The notes under the pieces were generated by a model that saw only the letters and a list, made by a program, of their open reading frames with translations, ran no database searches and was not told the DNA's origin. From assembly GCA_003342815.1 (NCBI GenBank), contig PTEX01000207.1, positions 374,154-438,153 of the forward strand: a DNA stretch of 64,000 nt, in the 5' to 3' direction. A program made the translations under genes and the position numbers. The stretch is from Eudromia elegans. Lineage: Eukaryota; Chordata; Aves; Tinamiformes; Tinamidae. This document shows, one piece after another, positions 37,601 through 46,795 of the stretch. Every line of letters begins with the position of its first letter. The stretch's first letter is position 1.

Positions 37601-40600
37601 CTATCTCTACAGAAATCTGGCTTAGTATAGTCACTTTAATGGCAACTCCTCAAAAGTAGAAAACTGTTTTTATTCCAATCACCATTTTTCTAGTCATTAC
37701 AGTAATATCCTATTGCTGCAATTATAATGAAACACTTCATTACTTAATATTTAACTTCAATCTGAAGCCTCTCCAGTCAACTCTTTAACAGACTTTGAAT
37801 TAAGAGGAAAATCTGGGATTCTCTGGTTCTTTCCTCCAACAGTTGTGGAAATTTTTAACACTGAACAGTGATGTTAAAGACCTGAGCATGCAAATCTATG
37901 TAAGGAAATCTCAAATAGATAATTCTGTATTTTCTAAACACAGAACACAGTCATCTTGTCGATCTTTACCTCGGCAACACATAACTTCCCCATTTCCTGT
38001 CCTCTTCAGATTATACTATATAAATTTCTACAGAAATTTAAAATACATCAGGAAAATAATCTCATATCTTGATTAACAAGCCCACTAATAAATAATTCTG
38101 GCTTTTCATAAAAACTGACAATTAATTTTAAGAAAAAACAATGATAAATTAATTATACGCTCAACTCTGCATCCACCTTTCTCTTCCACAGATTGCACCA
38201 GAACAGCTTTCACAGTTTTTGAGCCCTGGAAGATCATGTATACAGAGACAGGATATCCAGTAGAGAATTTAACTCCAACACCAGATGGCCCATAAAGTAC
38301 TTTTAATTCATAAAACGCAGCTGCTGGGCATATTAAAAAAGTCCAAAAATGAAGACAGTAAGACCATCTAATGTCAAAGGGCACCCTTTACCCCATGTAC
38401 CTAAAAAGTCTTTTGTTGAAATGGTCCCAGATTAAGTTAGTGGGACTAGAGGAGCAGCTAGTCCTAGTACTGGGCATGCTGGACACTTGAGTGAGGAGTC
38501 CTGGTGTTCCTCCTCTACATTGGCTAGGATGGTGCAAGCATTCACAATCTTTCCTGACAAACATAAATCAAGATCAAAAAGATCCACCTTTCTGAAAAAC
38601 TGCCTTTTGTACACCATTAATATCAGGATGCAAAGGTGAAAAGTGATTATTCACACAAGTTTGGGGGTAAGTAGCCCATTTTAACTTTAAACAACTATGT
38701 GCCAGAAGTAAATATGCCTGGAGACTACTTTCCTGTGGCAGAATCTGGTCTCACACTGACAAATCTCTCTTACAACATCAGTGTCTCTCACCTGAAAAAC
38801 TGGATGGTGGACTTGCTGGTCTAAGAAGGAAGACAAATGCACATGTGGTCTACGCATGTAAAAACCTCCAGTTACTGATAAGCCCTGTGCTTATCTCCAC
38901 TTTGTTGTGAAGCATAACTCCACAACAAAGTACAACCCTATACATTACCCAAGTCAAAAACGCCTGTATGCTCTGGGATAGTCAAATATATCTGTACGAA
39001 TAATATAGAATTGGACTCCTCTGGACAAAATAAACCAGTCAAGGTAAATTCCAATCAGCAGAGTCAATTTCACTCAACCGCAAGAAACTCCAGAGTTCAA
39101 GTTTGCTTCAGATGAGTGAACTCTATGTTGAAAGGATATGTTGTGGTCAAAATTAAGCCCTGAAACTGCTTATCTGGGGTTCCTTCCAACTAAAGAACCT
39201 AGGACACCCCACTCCTCTGTAAAGAAGTGACAGTCAAAAAATCTCAGAGTACCTAGAGTCAATGACAGACTACCCAGTTTATGGTTCTGTCCACAGTTGA
39301 GCAAAAATAATAATGGGAACAGAACTATGACAAAAGAAATCTCAAGATCAGTTCCAGGCTCACCCATAAAGGAGGACCATGGAACTACTGAAGACAGTCC
39401 AGCACAGAGCTACAAAGATGATTAGGGGACCTGAGCATCTCTCATACAAGAAGAAGGTGAGAGATCCGGACCTGTTTAGCTTAAGGAGAAAAAACAAGGC
39501 TGAGAGGGGATCTTGTCAATAAATATAAATACCTTAAGGGAGGGTGTCGAGAGGATGAGGCCAGTCTTATTTTCAGTGGTGCCCAGGAACAGGACAAGAA
39601 GCAGTGGGCACAAACTGAAACACAGGAAGTTATGCCTGCATTTGAAGAAAAACTCCTTGACTGTGAGGGTAACAGAGCACTGGAACAGGTTGCCCAAAGA
39701 GGTTGTACACTCTCCTTCTCTGGAGATACTCAAAACTCAACTGGACACCACCCTGTGCTACGTGCTCCAGGTGACCCTGCTTGTGCAGGGGGGTTGGACT
39801 AGATGATTTCCAAAGGTCCCTTCCAACCTTATTCATTTTGTGAAAACTAGCAAACCTGGAGTGCTCTGTTTTGGGAGAAGCCCACATAATTTCTAACAAA
39901 TGTAGCTCCTCTTTTAGACTCTTCCTCTCAAAAGGGTGGAGATGAGGTCTGCAGTAACATTTCTTTCAAGAGTCCTTAGGCAAAGGCTTACATTGGCTCT
40001 GTCTAACCTAACTCTTACTGTTAATAAAATACAGTGCTAGCAGCATCTACAGCAATCCCTAAGAAAATCCTAAAGGAACATTAGGTTATTACTTCTCCCT
40101 TGCAACTACAGTGGCAAAGTGCCTACATCAGTGAGAAGCATTAGCAGGTTTGCACTTTAGAATCATGTAGGAATGAGGAATATGAACTCCAGGGCTATCA
40201 AACTGTGGCATGATCCCCTTGACAATACAACTTCTGGCAATTCTAAGCACTTTTCTCAAGTCCTCAGAAATACCTTTCCCTTCTCTTCCCTATGGACCTC
40301 AAACCTGAGGCTGTGGACGCCTGTTGGATATAGCTGACCAAGAGCAACAGCTACATGGACAGAAGCAACAAAAAGTCCGGGAAACAGACTCCAGTTAGGG
40401 AAAGGTCTCCAGCCCTCCCAAGAGCATGAGGTGACCCAAGTTTGCAAGGTCAGAGCTCGCTTTGATGCCAACTGAGACGGTGAAGCAAAACCCAGACTCA
40501 AACAGGCAACAGCCTATTTGGCACAGGTTCTCCCATATGAGTGTGCCAAGGCAGAAGATTATCTGATATTAGAGATGACTGTGACACAGTCAATCAAAGG

Positions 40601-41007
40601 TTGAGGAGCCAAAGACGTTAAACTCTGAAAACAGAACAAAGCAGAGGCACTCCTGCTCTACGTGCAAATCCCTGAGACTCTCAAAGCCCTCTCAAAGGTC
40701 CTTCACCACAAAATCGGGCTTCCTGGACTTTTCTGATCTTCACAGGATAAAAGTCGCCATCTATTCATTTAAGCACTTGCTTAATGCAGTACAAAACACT
40801 AAGCAAATTATTGAAAAGCTGAAGGCAATAACTTACAAAAATAAGTAGCTTTTTTTCAGTTTTGAAAGGAAATATTTTTCTCCTGTTCGTTTCAAAGACT
40901 ATCATGACACAATTGTGGCTAAGTGGCACGAAGATGTACCAAGAGGTTACTTAATATGAATACATGTGTTGTGCAAAGACATTGCCCCATTAACTTTACC
41001 TAATTGN

Positions 41008-41064
<57 letters not shown>

Positions 41065-41876
41065 ACACCACAACTTGCAGGGGGGAAAATGACAAAAATC
41101 CACTCATCCACTCTTGGGATTTGGAAGATCAGAAATAGATTTAAAAGTAAATAAAAGAGAGGAGGCAGGGGAAGGATGACTAAAAAAAGACTATGAGCAA
41201 CCACTATGATATCAGGCGACGAGAAACACGGTCCCGCTGGCACACGAGGTATCTACGGGCGCCACGCCGGGTTACTCTGGGCTCCTCCCGGGCCACGCGC
41301 CGCAGCCGCGGTCGCCACGTCGCTAAACCGGACACCGGGGGCTGCGCGACGGCGCCGCTGCCGGGCTCGGCTCCCCGCGGCGCCGGGGAGGCCGCGCTGG
41401 CCTGGTGGCTCGGCCCACCCTCTTGCCCCGATCCCGAGGAGAACAGGGCCGCTGCGAGACGGCGCCTGCAAGAACGCTCCGCGGGCGCGGAGGCCACGGC
41501 GGGCACCGGCTGCCGCGAGCGAGGCGGTCGCAGGACGGGAGGGAAGGTCAACCCCGCCGCGCGCGGTCCGGCCTGGCCCGGCCGCCGCCACGTCAACGGG
41601 GGGAAGGGGCGGGCGGCGAGCGCGCCGGGCCGCGCCGGATACCCACCACGGCGCGAAGAACATGACGAAGTGCGGCGCGGCGGCGGCGCCGTGCCGCAGC
41701 ATCTCCGCGCTGTAGAGGTGCCGCCCGTGCGGGTCCGCCTCCGGCTCCGCGGCCGAGCCCGGCTCCGGCTCCCGCTCCGGCTCCGCCCGGCCCGGCGCGC
41801 TGCAGAGCACGGGTCCGAGCGCCGCCAGGGAGAAGAGCCGCCACCAGGCCGGGCCGCAGCGCCGCGCAGCAGCCAT
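19519..41876 (-). CDS. TXNDC5: TXNDC5 (ERp46/EndoPDI), thioredoxin domain-containing protein 5, complete
   Basis: ER protein disulfide isomerase that introduces and rearranges disulfides in secretory proteins (family knowledge). Ten exons with GT-AG introns (41876-41647, 37085-36936, 34147-34042, 32771-32675, 30892-30777, 28564-28478, 26038-25892, 23500-23418, 20355-20226, 19641-19519) total 1,269 nt: 422 codons plus stop, against 432 in human. Residues 1 to about 30 ([20 protein letters not shown]...) form a signal peptide, followed by a Glu/Pro-rich spacer. Three thioredoxin domains each have a CGHC active site: [16 protein letters not shown] (domain 1), [16 protein letters not shown] (domain 2) and [16 protein letters not shown] (domain 3), each with a VRGYPTL cis-Pro motif. 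The C-terminus is RDEL, an ER-retrieval signal. The start ATG at 41876-41874 has a good context (gctgccATGG). No stop or frame break in any exon. Convergent with BMP6. Confidence 0.97.
19642..20225 (-). other. TXNDC5: TXNDC5 intron 9
   Basis: A 584-bp intron with an A run at 19,670-19,687. Nothing else seen. Confidence 0.9.
20226..20355 (-). CDS. TXNDC5: TXNDC5 exon 9 (thioredoxin domain 3 active site)
   Basis: 130 bp with acceptor tctgtttctag and donor TTTTCT|GTAAGT. It encodes [20 protein letters not shown], then [20 protein letters not shown] and RFS. Confidence 0.96.
20356..23417 (-). other. TXNDC5: TXNDC5 intron 8
   Basis: A 3.1-kb intron carrying one CR1 3' end (about 21,285-21,632). 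The remainder is AT-rich without recognisable genes. Confidence 0.9.
21285..21632 (+). mobile_element. CR1 LINE, 5'-truncated 3' end
   Basis: Well-preserved avian CR1 tail on +: 'cagtggtggccagtgataga', 'gtgacagagccctggaacag', 'gctgcccagagaggtggtgg', 'agtctccttctctggagatc', ending in 'ggttggactagatgacctct' and two copies of the terminal ATTCTATG-type octamer. There is no poly-A, as expected for CR1. It lies antisense in a TXNDC5 intron and looks fairly young from its regularity. Confidence 0.9.
23418..23500 (-). CDS. TXNDC5: TXNDC5 exon 8 (start of thioredoxin domain 3)
   Basis: 83 bp with acceptor ctctttgaacag and donor CCATG|GTAAGA. It encodes [18 protein letters not shown] and VTFIKFYAP and ends within the Trp codon before CGHC, at the same place and phase as exon 1. 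Confidence 0.96.
24163..24192. repeat. 30-bp perfect palindrome (hairpin with TACA loop)
   Basis: AGATACAGATATC, then TACA, then GATATCTGTATCT: 13-bp arms that are exact reverse complements. The motif GATATCTACAG is repeated again just downstream, so it may have grown from a short tandem repeat. Confidence 0.85.
24205..24332. repeat. Degenerate tandem repeat, about three units
   Basis: Three imperfect units built on 'tatctgaaaatagcatcctt', 'tatctgaaaacagggtcctt' and 'ctctgaaaatcgtgtccttc', each followed by 'ccc' and variable sequence. Unit spacing is about 45-50 bp. Diverged minisatellite. Confidence 0.6.
25892..26038 (-). CDS. TXNDC5: TXNDC5 exon 7 (end of domain 2 and Pro/Glu-rich linker)
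   Basis: 147 bp, phase 0 at both ends, acceptor gataattgcag and donor GCTGAG|GTAGGT. It encodes [20 protein letters not shown], then a linker rich in Pro, Ala and Glu ([20 protein letters not shown]) that separates domains 2 and 3. The helix resembles human QYKGKRDLESLREYVESQLQ; the linker is only similar in composition. Confidence 0.94.
26039..28477 (-). other. TXNDC5: TXNDC5 intron 6
   Basis: A 2.4-kb intron with one CR1 3' end at about 26,290-26,585; otherwise unremarkable. Confidence 0.9.
26290..26585 (+). mobile_element. CR1 LINE, 5'-truncated 3' end
   Basis: On +: 'tcagtagtgaccagagacag', 'gacaaggggtaatgggtata', 'gggtgacagagccctggaac', 'tctctggagatgttcaaacc', then 'ctctagaggtcccttccagt' and 'accattctgtga'. 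More diverged than the copy in intron 8. Antisense to TXNDC5. Confidence 0.88.
28478..28564 (-). CDS. TXNDC5: TXNDC5 exon 6 (thioredoxin domain 2)
   Basis: 87 bp, phase 0 at both ends, acceptor caaactgtag and donor AAAAG|GTGAGT. It encodes [20 protein letters not shown] followed by LLWFRGGEK, including the cis-proline motif of domain 2. Confidence 0.96.
28565..30776 (-). other. TXNDC5: TXNDC5 intron 5
   Basis: A 2.2-kb intron with an A tract at 30,276-30,297. No repeat family or gene recognised. Confidence 0.9.
30777..30892 (-). CDS. TXNDC5: TXNDC5 exon 5 (thioredoxin domain 2 active site)
   Basis: 116 bp with acceptor gacttctcag and donor GGCAAG|GTTGGT. It encodes [20 protein letters not shown] followed by [18 protein letters not shown]. 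Unlike domains 1 and 3, no intron interrupts the Trp before CGHC. Confidence 0.96.
30893..32674 (-). other. TXNDC5: TXNDC5 intron 4
   Basis: A 1.8-kb AT-rich intron. Only A-rich simple stretches were seen (30,907-30,920, 32,656-32,669). Confidence 0.9.
32675..32771 (-). CDS. TXNDC5: TXNDC5 exon 4 (linker, start of thioredoxin domain 2)
   Basis: 97 bp with acceptor cattgatag and donor GAAG|GTAAC. It encodes [20 protein letters not shown] followed by [12 protein letters not shown], an acidic linker and the first strand and helix of domain 2. The donor is followed on the minus strand by a T tract. Confidence 0.94.
32772..34041 (-). other. TXNDC5: TXNDC5 intron 3
   Basis: A 1.3-kb intron that contains a 24-bp perfect inverted repeat pair (33,329-33,352 and 33,645-33,668). 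Confidence 0.9.
33329..33668. repeat. 340-bp segment bounded by 24-bp perfect inverted repeats
   Basis: The left arm begins TGCTATTATGAGGAAGAT and ends ATCTTT at 33,352; the right arm, from 33,645, is its exact reverse complement and ends ATAATAGCA. The 292-bp spacer is AT-rich and has no open frame. The match stops sharply on both sides. No clear target-site duplication flanks it. It may be a small non-autonomous DNA transposon or a foldback made by local inverted duplication. Confidence 0.7.
34042..34147 (-). CDS. TXNDC5: TXNDC5 exon 3 (end of thioredoxin domain 1)
   Basis: 106 bp with acceptor tttgacctag and donor CCAGCT|GTAAGT. It encodes [20 protein letters not shown], then [15 protein letters not shown]. 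It closely follows the human [20 protein letters not shown] region. Confidence 0.95.
34148..36935 (-). other. TXNDC5: TXNDC5 intron 2
   Basis: A 2.8-kb AT-rich intron. A-rich stretches at 34,976-34,986 and 35,031-35,043. No gene or named repeat seen. Confidence 0.9.
36936..37085 (-). CDS. TXNDC5: TXNDC5 exon 2 (thioredoxin domain 1 active site)
   Basis: 150 bp with acceptor ttctgttgcag and donor CCAAC|GTAAGT. It completes Trp, then encodes [36 protein letters not shown] and GVRGYP, ending in a split Thr codon. Confidence 0.96.
39365..39842 (+). mobile_element. CR1 LINE, 5'-truncated 3' end
   Basis: On +: 'cagtccagcacagagctaca', 'gatgattaggggacctgagc', 'atctctcatacaagaagaag', 'gctgagaggggatcttgtca', 'agcactggaacaggttgccc', 'ctctggagatactcaaaact', then 'ggttggactagatgatttcc' and 'aaggtcccttccaacc', with a worn terminal octamer. 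Longest of the three intronic copies; antisense to TXNDC5. Confidence 0.9.
41007..41062. repeat. Ambiguous base plus about 55-A homopolymer
   Basis: A single n at 41,007 followed by an unbroken run of A to 41,062. Such an N beside a long homopolymer suggests an assembly join or unresolved length; the true sequence there may differ. Confidence 0.85.
41647..41876 (-). CDS. TXNDC5: TXNDC5 exon 1 (signal peptide, start of thioredoxin domain 1)
   Basis: 230 coding bases from the ATG to donor CCGTG|GTGGGT. It encodes the signal peptide, an [17 protein letters not shown] acidic spacer built on short GGCTCC-like repeats, then [11 protein letters not shown] and PHFVMFFAP, stopping inside the Trp codon of the first APWCGHC. 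Strongly CpG-rich. Confidence 0.94.
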
Positions 41877-42042
41877 GGCAGCGCCGAGACAGCGAGCGAG
41901 CGGGGAGCGGGCCGCGCGGCAGCGAGCGCCGCCCCGCCCGGCCGCGGCCCCGGCCCCGGCCCCGCCCCGCGCCCGCCGCTCTCTGCCCACCCGCCCCGCG
42001 GCGCCCCCAACGCCCCGCGGGTCCCCACACAGCCCCGTGACA

Positions 42043-42052
42043 CCCACGTGGG
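42043..42052. promoter_or_regulatory. Palindromic CCCACGTGGG box
   Basis: A perfect 10-bp palindrome about 170 bp upstream of the TXNDC5 ATG. It contains an E-box core (CACGTG) and a CCACG half-site like that of ER-stress response elements. The full ERSE (CCAAT-N9-CCACG) was not found. Confidence 0.4.
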
Positions 42053-42359
42053 GCCCGCGCACCGTCCCCCTCATCCGTCCGCCCACACTGCCACACAGCA
42101 CCCTGAGACCTTGAGGTGCCCCCAATCTGTCCCCCCACAACACAGCCCTGTCCCGCACCCCATCTCCACACCTTCGCACTCTGCCCCGCGGTTGCCGTGG
42201 GCTTTCTAGGGCGCCCTGGCCGCCCCGCGTGGGCGGGAAGTTCGTGCTGATCCGTTTGCTTAGTGATGCTGGCAGTCTGCTCGCTAATCCCCGCGCAGGA
42301 GAGCAGGGAGGCAATGGCCTGCAGCGGCTGGCTGCGGGAGCCAGGAGTGCCATGCTCCC

Positions 42360-45269
42360 GTCCCTGAAGAAACAATGGAAAAAAACCCAAAAAAGACACT
42401 TATTAACCTTTTTTTCCCAAAAATATGAATCAATACGTAATAAATAAGGGGATATGTAATTATGGAAGCAAGTTGGTTAATGGCAGGAATGGAATGGGAA
42501 ATCTCTGCTGCAGACCAGGCCCTTTTCCCTGATGCCCCATGCGGCAGCCCCGGCAGGGATGAAGTTACAGGCGCTTGGCTTTCCGGGCTGGCGCTCTCTG
42601 CTTGTGTCGTCTAGAGGGGAGGGGAAGGAAACGGGATAGCACGGAAGAGGGGGATGCACTCCTCTAATTGCTCCAGCTGTAAATAACTTCAGATTTTAGA
42701 TTTGACTGCAGGGCCTTGAATCTGGGCTAGTCAACTAGGTAAAAGCATGTGGCTCACTTGGTTTGGTGAGAAAACACACTATGATAAAAACAGCATGAGG
42801 ATAAGTGTGGTCCCATACACAACACAGGGGCCACCTGTATTGTATACACCCACCATTGAACCAAGCGAGACAGACACACTCAGCCTGGCACCGTGTCCTC
42901 TGCCAGGAGCCTCTCACAAGGGTCTTAAAACCAAGCGTATAAATGTGCCAAGACAGAGAGACTTCAATTCATGCACTTTCTTCCAGACTCCCTCTTCCCT
43001 ACATCATCTCTTTTCTGCACGCTTCCCGCCAACCTTCTCTTTTTTCTGCTCTCTAGCAGCATCTTCCTCTGGACTGAGGCCGGGACAAGTTTGCTGCGCG
43101 GGCTCTGGTTAGGGGAAACGCTGCCTCTGCCCACTCACCTCGCCCTGGTGCTGCAGCCTCGGAACGGCGCTTCGGCAAGCACCAGCGACAGAGCGAGCAA
43201 AAATCACATATTGGACAGGAAACACAGAGGAGCATTAGGAATATGATATCTTTTTCTTGTAAAATTCAGATCGCAGTTGAAAAGTTATTACCTCCCTTAA
43301 GAGCAAGGATTACTAAGTTGTTTACTATATATTTAAATTAAAGAGATGTAAAAAATTAAAACTACATTTACCACAAAGATAGGGGGGAAAAAAAAGTCAA
43401 ACCTAGACTGGCCAGAACATGAGCTAATACCCAGAATCAGAACTGAAGTACAAGTCTAGCCTTTGACAGTAGTAGCTGTCTGCAAACAAAGTTTATTTTC
43501 TCTACCTCTGTGTTCAGTCAGTTAAATTCAATGGCCAACTAATCATGAATTCAAAAAGAAGAGAGATGTGCCAATTGTATGTCCCCTTCAAAAGAAAACC
43601 CCCAAAACCCTCAAACGACAAAAAAAGCAGTGTTAGAGAGGATGAGTAATACTAATTCTGAGATCTGGAAAAAACACCCTGTCCCGATACAACCAGGTGA
43701 ACCCTCTAACCACAGAAAGTTCCCGCTCTAGTAACTAGACAGAGGAGCAGTTACTTCTCTGAGCAAACTGGTTTCTTTTCAGCATGAGCAAATTTCTGTC
43801 CTATTTTTCTCTGTACATCTAACACATTTTTATTAAATTGGAATTTTCAATAATGATAGTAATTAATTTTAAAAGTTGAATAAAAAGATATTTTGAATCA
43901 GTTTTGATACATTCATTAGGTTTTCATCTAAGTGCAGTAAGTCACAGACCACACAGAAAATCAAATAAGCATTACATTATTTTCAAACACAGCAAAAACA
44001 CAAGTATAATTGACTAAAATTACCAGAATAAACATGTGCATAGAATGGGGGCAGTTAAGCTCTCCTCATCTAACAAGAAGTAGTCAGCTAAGGACTGCCA
44101 ATAAGAACAAATCCTTAGAAGTACCTCTTTCCTCTCCATAAAATGCCATTAAGATTAGTGGTGGTTAGATAAATTGTTTCCCACTCGCTGATAGAGATCC
44201 TGATTAAAATCAAATTACCCACTTTTCCACCTTGCTCAAGCTCCCTCTGCCTTTGGAGTTAAAAATCTTTCGTGTCAGCTCTCATCCGCCTCATTCCATT
44301 CATTATGCTGGGAGTAAAGCCGACATGGGAGAGGAGACCAGGAGGTCCCCTGCTTCTCCAGCATACATCCTCTAGCCTGGGGTAATCACTCCTGGCTGAT
44401 CAGCCCCACTAAGCAGGAGTGTCCCTATAGCCACAAACTGACACCTGGGAACTGTCCTTTGTAGATTTCCATCCCAAGGAAAGGGGCCTGAGCGTCACCA
44501 CACAACAGCGGAGCAGCCAGGCCTGTGGACGGACTCTCTTGAGGACAAGCAGTCACCAGCAAGTGCTGCCGCTGGTCAGGGTTGGGGACCACTTATGCTA
44601 ACTGCAGTTGCCTCCCGCTAATGAGCGGCTCACAGCATCTGGTTCTGGGTGGCAACATACCTGGGGCAAAAAGCACCAAAGCCGGTCAGACAGTGTGAGG
44701 TAGCTGTTCTTTGCAACTGACCTAAAGGAACCGCTGACCTAAAGGAACCACCTAAAGGAACCACTGACCTAAAGGAACCTAAAACTGTGAATAAATGGCA
44801 AATAACCTGCAACCAGCGGGAGGGACTTATCCTTGGATGTAAATTGTTACAGTGGCTTATGACCCCCAGTGAATCCAGCAATGCCTGTACATGTACCCCA
44901 GGCTCTGTCTTTTGAGCTCCTGCGTATTCCTGACCTCACTTCCAGAAGTATGAACTTGAAATCTTCGCAGGCTGCTAAGAAATAATCCTTGTACTCAAAA
45001 CAAACAAACAAACAAAAAGCAAACAGCCAATCAATGGGAAAAACAGGGCACTGCCTCTTAACTGTCCTCACTACCTGTCCCGAGGCAATCCGGACAGGCT
45101 GGCTAAGAGACACTAGTTCATTCCTGGCTGCTGCTGTTGTATGCAGAAGTGAAAGAGCGCAAACAAGTTATTTTATCTGCATGTTGTGCTAGGCCAAAAA
45201 AAAATCCTTGATGGGCTGTATGTGGTTGGGAAGAAAGTACATTTTATAGGCCTGATATAAATGATCCAC
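42360..45269. other. TXNDC5 upstream flank, no gene recognised
   Basis: Non-coding by inspection. It contains a modestly GC-rich patch (about 43,060-43,200) with a minus-strand splice-donor consensus GGCGAG|GTGAGT (exon side ends at 43,139), and a 16-bp tandem repeat at 44,717-44,780. No BLOC1S5 coding sequence was found. Confidence 0.6.
44717..44780. repeat. Short tandem repeat, CTGACCTAAAGGAACC unit
   Basis: Three full units and one shortened unit (ACCTAAAGGAACC) follow each other, with a last partial copy. Two of the units differ only at one position (accg/acca). Confidence 0.85.
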
Positions 45270-45640
45270 AGGAACAAGAGAACCTAGGACTGGAAAAGGC
45301 CTCATAGGTCATAGAGTTTAATCCTTGTTCTTCTAGATAATAGTATCATACAATCTTGTCTATAAACTTCTTTAGCTCTATTTTAAACAAAATAGAGGTT
45401 TTTTTGCTTCTACTCTAAGAGTGAGTTCCTTTTTCTAAGGATTACTTCTTTTTTTTTTCTTTTTTTTTTCCCTTCTCATTGCCAGTGTGCACTTATTCAT
45501 TTATTCATAGCTAATTTATACAAGGTCATTCCTCTGCCAACATTGTGCTTTAGATTAAATACTCCTTTCCTCTCGCTGATAATATTTAGAGGTAGAAATT
45601 ACATCCTTTCTCAGCTTTTATTTAGTGAGATTAACAAGCC
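45270..45640 (-). repeat. Degraded CR1/L3-like fragment
   Basis: Read on the + strand it begins 'ctaggactggaaaaggcctc' and 'ataggtcatagagtttaatc', the reverse complement of a CR1-type 3' end. Later AT-rich parts ('tcattcctctgccaacattg') fit poorly. Assignment is by eye and the far boundary is uncertain. Confidence 0.4.
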
Positions 45641-46795
45641 AACAATTCCCATTCATTCATAAATACTGTGCCACAAATCCTCAGCACAAACCAGGCTAGG
45701 AAATAAAAAGTAAATCAAGCTCTCATCCATTCACACACAGCTTAATGGCAAATGTTTTTTTAATGCCTGTACATCTTAGAGGTCTTATCCTCAATGTTAA
45801 ATGTATCCCTTGTAATGGATTTAAAAATGTGAATGGTGTTTTATCTAAGAGTTCATCTGTTTTGCTCATGTCTCCTCTTCTCATGTCACAGATTACTACT
45901 TCTGGTTTGTTGCCGTGACGTGATAAGTGCATTCATCTTGTTTTCTTCTAACATTATTTGCTTACTGGCAACCAAAGCCACCTGCAGCAAATGATACAGC
46001 TCAGAAATAGGTACTGTGCAAACCACAGTGTGAGCTGTACACTACTGTTTTGTACTGTTCCTTCTACTCTATTACTCAAGTACTACAGTACTATCCCAAG
46101 TGATAAAAAAAAATGCCCCTTAGAAGCAGTTTTGTTGCTATATTTTTCTACACTTTTCCTCACATTTTCCCCAGTTTCAAGGATATCTCTAGAACCAGGT
46201 TTATTTTCTTAAGAGCTTCCTGTTCACCATATGTATTTTACAACGGCTGCTAAAGTTGTGGCAGTAGAGGATCCTAGTATCTCAGATCCCAGGAAAGCAA
46301 TACCAGACATGTCATCCAGTCTAGTGAACTGAGTCAACCAAGCAGGAAAAGGCAAGCTTCAGGATTTAGTGTTCTAAGATCTGCACTGTCATGTTTAGCC
46401 TTGCTGTCATCTGTCATTTAGAAATGTTTCAACTAGATCTTTTTTGTCTTATGGAAGCAGTATACATATATTTTTCTTCTTCGTGATACTCAGTTTTAGA
46501 AGAAATAAAAATAACCCTTCTGGAGTCACTGTGGCTCTTGCTTAAAAGTTACCCTACTCTACCCCATTCCTTGAAACCTTGAATTGGAAGTATGGTATCT
46601 ATTTGATTCACCCAAACTTAAGATATTTTTTCCTCTTTTTTTTTTTTCTGTTCTTGTTTGACAAAATAATCTACAACTTCAGAGTCTTCACCAATCACGT
46701 TCAAAGATTACACTGGGAGTCTTGGGTTTAATGGCTCATGGTTAGAGTTTACAGGCACTCAGAGACAGAGGGTATTATATTATTGCTGACCTAAT

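Larger units (their letters stand above)
37086..41646 (-). other. TXNDC5: TXNDC5 intron 1
   Basis: A 4.6-kb intron. It carries a CR1 at about 39,365-39,842 and an N followed by a long poly-A at 41,007-41,062. A short imperfect doublet of about 24 bp (aaaacataaatgttgtaaca type) lies near 37,265-37,310. Its 5' end lies in the CpG island. Confidence 0.9.
41200..42350 (-). promoter_or_regulatory. TXNDC5: CpG island and promoter region of TXNDC5
   Basis: Very high GC with dense CG dinucleotides across exon 1, the start of intron 1 and upstream sequence. Upstream of the ATG are GC-box-like stretches (minus-strand ggggcggggc types, about 41,930-41,990) and a palindromic CCCACGTGGG at 42,043-42,052. 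No TATA box is evident. The abrupt switch from AT-rich sequence at about 41,200 and at about 42,360 marks the edges. Confidence 0.85.

Noticed and set aside
41193-42353. Long open frames on both strands (up to about 366 codons) at the CpG island
   Set aside because: High GC removes stops; only the minus-strand frame with the TXNDC5 signal peptide and FFAP segment has support. The + strand frame is Arg/Pro/Ala-rich and has no recognisable domain.
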